From: Chloroflexota bacterium
Lineage (GTDB): Bacteria; Chloroflexota; Limnocylindria; QHBO01
Assembly (NCBI GenBank): GCA_005882055.1
Contig: VBGQ01000062.1
Span: 1 to 10,489 of the forward strand
Length of the DNA stretch: 10,489 nt
Reading direction: 5' to 3'
Below, piece after piece: positions 6,175 through 10,489 of the stretch. Made by a program: the position numbers and the translations under genes. How positions within the stretch are numbered: position 1 is the stretch's first letter; each line of letters begins with the position of its first letter. The notes under the pieces are model-generated. The model had not been told where the DNA came from. It did not search any database and saw only the letters and a list, made by a program, of their open reading frames with translations.

Positions 6175-6678
6175 CTATGCGAGAGGCCAGACGACCTCCG
6201 TCCGAAGCTCCGAGGGATCGCTCACCTCGGACGGATCGCTGACATACGACTCCCATGGACCGGCGCCGGCCAGCAGGCCTTGCTTCTCGATCCAGGCCTG
6301 AAGTCGGTCGTAGGTGTCCTTCAAACCCTCATAGCTGCCGTGGTGCACGGTGACCGCCGCGCGACCTGCGGGAAGCTCGGAGTTGCCAACCTCGCCGGCC
6401 TCGCACTCCGCCAGCGGCCGAAGGTTGGCCACGGGAGCTACGACGGGGATACCCATCTCTACGTCGGCCCGCTCGGGTCCGAACTCGTGGTAGCGGCCGT
6501 ACGAGGGTCCGGACGGCGTTCCGCCGAGGTCCGCGATCCGATCAGCCACGTTGGGCAGGTGCAGGTCGAAGAGCGCCCCCAGGTCGAGCGTCTCGAACGG
6601 GTGCTGGACGCGAGCCGCGACCGTGGCCGTCGGGGTCAGATCGACGATGCGCGGATCTCGGGAGGTCTCGTCTGACAT
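6175..6678 (-). CDS. GyrI/SbmC-like effector-binding domain protein
   Basis: This 167-aa stand-alone GyrI-like (AraC effector-binding / SOUL-type) domain has the usual two half-repeats. The first runs through LGALFDLHLPNVADRIADLGG, PSYGRYHEF and the strand ADVEMGIPV. The second runs through AVTVHHGSYEGLKDTYDRLQAWIEKQGL, GPWESYVSDP and ends RTEVVWPL. Family members bind small amphipathic or cationic molecules, or act as DNA gyrase-protecting or cyclopropanoid-hydrolysing proteins; none of these can be chosen here. There is no DNA-binding domain, so it is not a complete AraC/MerR regulator. The frame stays open well upstream into guaA, but ATG 6678 is where family-like sequence begins, and guaA occupies the rest. 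No Shine-Dalgarno is seen; TACGGT at 6695-6690 could give a near-leaderless message. It is divergent from guaA, 75 bp apart. Confidence 0.82.
   Translation of the reverse strand: MSDETSRDPRIVDLTPTATVAARVQHPFETLDLGALFDLHLPNVADRIADLGGTPSGPSYGRYHEFGPERADVEMGIPVVAPVANLRPLAECEAGEVGNSELPAGRAAVTVHHGSYEGLKDTYDRLQAWIEKQGLLAGAGPWESYVSDPSEVSDPSELRTEVVWPLA
6208..6243 (-). repeat. Imperfect 18-bp tandem repeat inside the GyrI-like gene
   Basis: Two adjacent 18-bp units (6208-6225 and 6226-6243) match at 15 of 18 positions and encode VSDPSE twice near the C-terminus. All three differences are C/G changes at third codon positions, so the peptide repeat is perfect. It lies in the loop before the last strand, where a six-residue insertion is likely tolerated. 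Confidence 0.85.
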
Positions 6679-6717
6679 CGCAGGCGCGTACCGTAGCAAG
6701 ATCGGCACCCGCCTCGC

Positions 6718-6723
6718 TAGACT
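6718..6723 (+). promoter_or_regulatory. Putative -10 element of guaA
   Basis: TAGACT lies in the 75-bp divergent gap between the GyrI-like gene and guaA, 31 bp before the TTG at 6754. No good -35 is visible. If used, transcription would start near 6730, upstream of TTG 6754, leaving a leader of about 24 nt. That favours the longer GuaA protein. Confidence 0.35.
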
Positions 6724-6753
6724 GAGTTCGCCAACCCCGCACCGGCGACCCGA

Positions 6754-8487
6754 TTGAGCCAGAGGACCGAGCAGCCAGACAGCCATCATCGGCGCCCGCC
6801 GGCCGAGCAGCGCGGGCGCACGGTCCACGGCGAGCTCGCCAACGCCGGTCACCGCGTCCTGGCCCCGGACGACGCCGAGGTCGAGGCATATCTCGAGACG
6901 GCGCTCCACGTCCCTCCAGCGGACCGTGCCGCGGACGGCATCGAGCCCGGACCGGACACCGTGGTGGTCCTGGATTTCGGGAGCCAGTACGCACAGCTCA
7001 TCGCGCGACGAGTGCGCGAGCTGAACGTCTACTCCGAGCTGCTCCCGCACGACACGCCCTGGGCCGAGATCGCGCGCCGGCGACCGAAAGCACTGATCCT
7101 GTCGGGCGGGCCGGCATCGGTCTATGACGAGGGAGCTCCAAAGGCGGATCCGGCGATCTGGTCGGGCGAGGTCCCGGTGCTGGGCATCTGCTATGGGCTG
7201 CAGCTGATGGCGCACGACCTTGGCGGCGACGTGATGCCGGCGACCCGGCGAGAGTACGGTCCCGCCTCGGTCACGATCACCAGCGAGGACGGCCTCTTCA
7301 AGGGGATCGACCGCGAGCAGCCAGTCTGGATGAGCCACGGCGATTCGATCGTGCGACCGCCCGAGGGCTTCCACCCGACTGCCCAGACCGATTCAACCCC
7401 GTTTGCCGGACTTGCGAACCCAGAGCGGCACCTGTACGGGATCCAGTTCCACCCCGAGGTCATCCACACGCCTCACGGCCGGGAGATCCTGCGCAATTTC
7501 GTTGTCGATATCGCCGGTGCCCGACAGACCTGGACACCGGCGGGCTTCGTGGAGGCCAACGTCGCCGAGATTCGCAACCGCGTTGGATCGGGACGGGTGA
7601 TCTGTGCGCTCTCGGGCGGCGTCGACTCGGCGGTGGCGGCCACGCTGGTGCATCGCGCCGTGGGCGACCAGCTCACCTGCATCTACGTCGACCACGGCCT
7701 GATGCGCAAGCGCGAGTCGGAGCTGTTGCGCGCAACGTTCGAACAGAACCTGGGCATGCAGCTGGTGATGCTCGACGCCAGAGACCGATTCCTCCGCCGG
7801 CTCCAGGGCGTGGAGGATCCGGAGGAGAAGCGGCGCATCATCGGCGACGAGTTCATCCGGGTCTTCGAGGAGGAGGCCGGCAAGCTTGGGGAGATCGACT
7901 TCCTGACCCAGGGCACGCTCTACCCCGACGTCATCGAGTCCAAGACCGCCGAGACCAAGGCCGCGGTCAAGATCAAGACCCATCACAACGTCGGCGGCCT
8001 GCCCGCGGACCTGCGCTTCCAGCTCATCGAGCCGCTGCGCTACCTATTCAAGGACGAGGTCCGCGCGGTGGGCACCCAGCTTGGCCTGCCGGAGGCGATG
8101 GTCCTCCGCCAGCCCTTCCCGGGTCCGGGCCTGGCGATCAGGATCATCGGCGAGGTGACGGCAGAGCGCCTGGAGACCTTGCGCGAGGCGGACTGGATCG
8201 TGATCGACGAGATCAAGGGCGCCGGCCTGTATCGGTCCCTGTGGCAGTCGTTCGCAATCCTTACGCCGGTGCGCAGCGTGGGAGTCATGGGCGACGGCCG
8301 AACCTACGCCAACGTGGTGGCCATTCGCGCCGTGACCTCCGATGACGGGATGACCGCGGATTGGGCTCGGCTGCCCTACGAAGTCCTGGCGAAGATCAGC
8401 AGCCGGATCGTGAACGAGGTCCCGGGCGTCAACCGGGTCGTCTACGACGTCAGCTCCAAGCCTCCCGCCACGATCGAATGGGAGTAG
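6754..8487 (+). CDS. guaA: GMP synthase (glutamine-hydrolysing), with N-terminal extension
   Basis: GuaA aminates XMP to GMP using glutamine and ATP. The N-terminal class I glutamine amidotransferase domain begins at TVVVLDFGSQYAQLIARR. Its nucleophile is Cys146 in GICYGLQ, with His233 and Glu235 in FHPEV. The ATP-pyrophosphatase domain has the P-loop SGGVDSA at 287-293, then YVDHGLMRK, TQGTLYPDVIES, KTHHNVGG and RQPFPGPGLAIRI. The dimerisation domain ends in the usual YDVSSKPPATIEWE. From TTG 6754 the protein has 577 aa, about 69 more than typical. The next in-frame start is GTG 6961, giving 508 aa that begin at the domain, but with no Shine-Dalgarno. The extension codons are about 85% G/C at third position, which supports translation from 6754. 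The gene is divergent from a GyrI-like gene and followed after 2 nt by a membrane-protein gene. Confidence 0.95.
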   Translation: MSQRTEQPDSHHRRPPAEQRGRTVHGELANAGHRVLAPDDAEVEAYLETALHVPPADRAADGIEPGPDTVVVLDFGSQYAQLIARRVRELNVYSELLPHDTPWAEIARRRPKALILSGGPASVYDEGAPKADPAIWSGEVPVLGICYGLQLMAHDLGGDVMPATRREYGPASVTITSEDGLFKGIDREQPVWMSHGDSIVRPPEGFHPTAQTDSTPFAGLANPERHLYGIQFHPEVIHTPHGREILRNFVVDIAGARQTWTPAGFVEANVAEIRNRVGSGRVICALSGGVDSAVAATLVHRAVGDQLTCIYVDHGLMRKRESELLRATFEQNLGMQLVMLDARDRFLRRLQGVEDPEEKRRIIGDEFIRVFEEEAGKLGEIDFLTQGTLYPDVIESKTAETKAAVKIKTHHNVGGLPADLRFQLIEPLRYLFKDEVRAVGTQLGLPEAMVLRQPFPGPGLAIRIIGEVTAERLETLREADWIVIDEIKGAGLYRSLWQSFAILTPVRSVGVMGDGRTYANVVAIRAVTSDDGMTADWARLPYEVLAKISSRIVNEVPGVNRVVYDVSSKPPATIEWE

Positions 8488-8489
8488 AG

Positions 8490-9302
8490 GTGTCCGGCGT
8501 GTCCGACGCTCCTGAGCTCACGCCCGCGTGGCGCACCTGGGGCCGGCTGGTCGCGGCTATAGCAGCGGTGTCATTTGCGCTGACCGCGTTCCTGACCCTG
8601 CTCGACTCGCTGAGCCTGACGGCTCCTGCGCTCAGCTTTCCGGCTGGAGCCGAGTTGCCGGACCGGATCCTGATCATCCTTCAGAACCAGGCAGACCGAT
8701 TCCCGGTGATCTTCGTCTCGAGCCTGCTCGCGATCGTGGCCTACTCCGCCCTGGCGGCGCTTGGTCCGGTCCTGCGCCGTGCGCTCGGGGGCGTGGGCGT
8801 GCCGCGTGGAACGGTGCTGGTGGCTGGGTTCGCGATCGCCGGCGCGATCGGGGTCATCGGCGAGCTCCTGTACATCGGCGGCCTGGCGATCGCGTCCGAT
8901 GCGACGTATTGCGAATGCGCCTTCCGCGATGCGCAGCTCATCGCCCGGGGCGGCGTTCTGGACGTGGTCACCTCCATGCAGTCATGGATGACCTGGGGCC
9001 TGGTCTCCTTCTTTGGGATCGGGCTCTTCGCGGCCGCCAGCCTGTGCGCGGCGACCCACCTGGCACCGCGCGGCTGGTCGCTTCTCAGCCGCGCCCTCGC
9101 CGCGTTGTTGGTCCTGGTGGCCGTCCTGGGCGCCGGCTTCCCGCCCCTTGCGCACTCGATGGGATGGGACGTCGACCCCAACCTCGTGGTCGGAGCCCCA
9201 TCCCTCGTCATCTTGCTCATCCTCCTGCCGTGGTGGGCACTTTGGCTGCGCGCGTGGCTGGGTCACGCCGCTCCACCGGAGGCTGAGCCCGCGGCCAGCT
9301 AG
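8490..9302 (+). CDS. Six-helix integral membrane protein, unknown function
   Basis: I do not recognise this 270-aa protein. Hydrophobic stretches suggest six transmembrane helices. They begin at RLVAAIAAVSFALTAFLTLL, VIFVSSLLAIVAYSALAAL, TVLVAGFAIAGAIGVIGELL, WGLVSFFGIGLFAAASLCAA, ALAALLVLVAVLGAGFPPL and LVVGAPSLVILLILLPWWAL. A loop between helices 3 and 4 holds two close cysteines (TYCECAF) and is probably outside the membrane. The tail is short and acidic (PPEAEPAAS). The architecture recalls DUF4386-like proteins, but I cannot confirm that. GTG 8490 begins 2 nt after the guaA stop with GGGAG at 8480-8484. ATG 8478 (overlapping guaA by 10 nt) and GTG 8499 are in-frame alternatives. Spacing implies co-transcription with guaA and with the following UPF0182 gene. 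Confidence 0.75.
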   Translation: MSGVSDAPELTPAWRTWGRLVAAIAAVSFALTAFLTLLDSLSLTAPALSFPAGAELPDRILIILQNQADRFPVIFVSSLLAIVAYSALAALGPVLRRALGGVGVPRGTVLVAGFAIAGAIGVIGELLYIGGLAIASDATYCECAFRDAQLIARGGVLDVVTSMQSWMTWGLVSFFGIGLFAAASLCAATHLAPRGWSLLSRALAALLVLVAVLGAGFPPLAHSMGWDVDPNLVVGAPSLVILLILLPWWALWLRAWLGHAAPPEAEPAAS

Positions 9303-9313
9303 GATTGCCGCGC

Positions 9314-10489
9314 ATGTCCAGCTGGTTCGATCGGCTTCTCGAGGATCTGCAGCGCCGGCAGCAGGAGCAAGACGCCCGGCGCGAGGGGCGGCCCCTGCCT
9401 CCGCGGGAACGCCGCACGCCTCGCGGCCGATACGGTCCCGTCCCCGGGGAGGGCGACGATGGCCCCGACCTGAGCGATGGCGACCCGACACCGCTGCGTC
9501 GACGGCGCGGGCCTTCGGGGGGCGGCTCCGGGCCATTCGGTGGGCCGCTGGCGGGCACCGACTGGGGCGATTGGAGCCGATACCGCCGCTGGATCCTGAT
9601 TGGCCTGCTGCTGATCGCGTTGCTCGTGGTGCTCGGCCTGGCCAGTGGGCTGGTCAACCTGCTCACCGACCTGCAGTGGTTCTCCGCACTGGGGCTGTCC
9701 AGCGTGCTGACCACCCGGCTGTGGGCCCAGGTCGGCCTGTTCGCGGCCGGCTACGCCGCGTTCGCGCTGCCTGCGGTCGCATCGGTCCTGGTGGCTCGCA
9801 GGCTGGCGCCGCGCGTCCCCGTCCGACGCATCGGGGCGCTCGAGCTTCCCGACGCGAGCCGCGCGATCACGCTTGGCCTGATCGCCGTCGCGCTGGTGCT
9901 GGCGCTGGTCAGCGCCGCGGCCTGGAGCTCGGCGTGGAGCACGATCCTGCTGTGGATAAACGGCGGCAGCTTTGGCGTCACCGATCCCCACTTCGGCCAC
10001 GACATCGGCTTCTACATCTTTGGCCTGCCCTTCTGGCGCTTCCTCCAGGGCTGGGGGGTCGCCAGCCTGGTGGCGATCCTGCTGCTCAGCCTGGGGGCTT
10101 ACGCGGCTGGAGCTCTGCGATGGCAGCTGCGGTTCACCACCCCAGTCCGCGCGCACCTGACCATCCTGGGCGCCCTCCTGCTGCTCGTGATCGCAGCCGG
10201 CTACCAACTCGATATCGCGGAGCTCTCGTACTCGACACGCGGGGTCGAGGGCGCCATCCAGGCGGCGACCTACACCGACCTGCACGCCCAGCAACCGGCC
10301 TACCTGATCCTGACTGGGGTGGCGGTGCTGGCCGCCCTCGCGGTGCTGGCCAACATCTGGTTCCGCACGCTCTGGCTCGTGCTCTTCGCGGCGGCTGGTT
10401 GGATCGTGCTCTCCGTGGTGGTGGGTGGCATCTATCCCACCGTCGTGCAGAACCTCCAGGTCTCGCCCAACGAGCGCGCGCTCGAGCAG
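9314..10489 (+). CDS. UPF0182 family membrane protein, 5' part
   Basis: The frame is open from ATG 9314 to the window edge: 392 codons without a stop. Family members are about 900-1000 aa, so more than half is missing. UPF0182 (COG1615) hallmarks are GVTDPHFGHDIGFYIFGLPFWRF, the region around ELSYSTRGVEGAIQAATYTDLHAQQPA, and GGIYPTVVQNLQVSPNE. Seven hydrophobic helices lie at roughly residues 95-117, 135-160, 180-205, 240-265, 275-295, 325-348 and 350-375, as expected for the family's membrane half. A large extracytoplasmic domain would follow. The first 90 or so residues are charged and Gly/Pro/Arg-rich, probably a disordered cytoplasmic tail. Function is unknown. It starts 11 nt after the preceding membrane gene. 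The Shine-Dalgarno is weak (TAGGA), and TTG 9305 is an in-frame alternative. Confidence 0.9.
   Translation, partial: MSSWFDRLLEDLQRRQQEQDARREGRPLPPRERRTPRGRYGPVPGEGDDGPDLSDGDPTPLRRRRGPSGGGSGPFGGPLAGTDWGDWSRYRRWILIGLLLIALLVVLGLASGLVNLLTDLQWFSALGLSSVLTTRLWAQVGLFAAGYAAFALPAVASVLVARRLAPRVPVRRIGALELPDASRAITLGLIAVALVLALVSAAAWSSAWSTILLWINGGSFGVTDPHFGHDIGFYIFGLPFWRFLQGWGVASLVAILLLSLGAYAAGALRWQLRFTTPVRAHLTILGALLLLVIAAGYQLDIAELSYSTRGVEGAIQAATYTDLHAQQPAYLILTGVAVLAALAVLANIWFRTLWLVLFAAAGWIVLSVVVGGIYPTVVQNLQVSPNERALEQ

Noticed and set aside
2045..6723. Shared operator upstream of purA, guaB3 and guaA
   Set aside because: Only the -10-like hexamers are similar. I could not find a common palindrome or repeat among the three upstream regions by eye.
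6175..7374. 399-codon open frame on the - strand
   Set aside because: Only the last 167 codons (from ATG 6678) look like a protein family. The rest is antisense to guaA, which has unmistakable motifs on the + strand.

Overview
This is a GC-rich bacterial chromosomal segment with housekeeping content. Third codon positions are mostly G or C, and GTG and TTG start codons are common. I see no phage, transposon, CRISPR, tRNA or rRNA signature. The gene set suggests a Chloroflexota lineage of the Limnocylindria/Ellin6529 sort. It combines a CBS-less GuaB3-type IMP dehydrogenase, an F420-type luciferase-like oxidoreductase, a UPF0182 membrane protein and a small double zinc-ribbon protein. An actinobacterial relative is the main alternative. 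The placement is inferred from protein flavour, not from a marker gene.

Layout: almost everything reads on the + strand. dnaB (150-1499) is followed by a 171-bp gap with a putative promoter, a 100-aa double zinc-ribbon protein (1671-1973) and a hairpin terminator. purA follows (2090-3406), then a luciferase-like F420 oxidoreductase (3513-4415). A candidate 36-codon ORF bridges these two, overlapping both. Next is a leader of about 125 nt containing two hairpins, the second terminator-like, in front of guaB3 (4574-5749). An NTF2/SnoaL-like gene starts one base after guaB3. A GyrI/SbmC-like protein lies on the - strand (6175-6678), divergent from guaA (6754-8487). After guaA come a six-helix membrane protein of unknown function (8490-9302) and the first 392 codons of a UPF0182 protein cut by the window edge (9314-10489).

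How the genes work together: the clear theme is the IMP fork. PurA commits IMP to AMP through adenylosuccinate. The GuaB3-type enzyme and GuaA take IMP through XMP to GMP. The three genes are near neighbours but do not form one tight operon. Each has its own intergenic space, and each space holds a plausible -10-like hexamer (TACGAT, TATACT, TAGACT). The guaB3 leader is the most striking regulatory structure, because the only evident promoter lies upstream of a strong terminator-like hairpin.

I did not find an obviously new defence, mobile or biosynthetic system. The observations worth following are the guaB3 leader, a 69-residue N-terminal extension on GuaA, a substitution at an IMP-site glutamine in PurA, and the overlapping small ORF.
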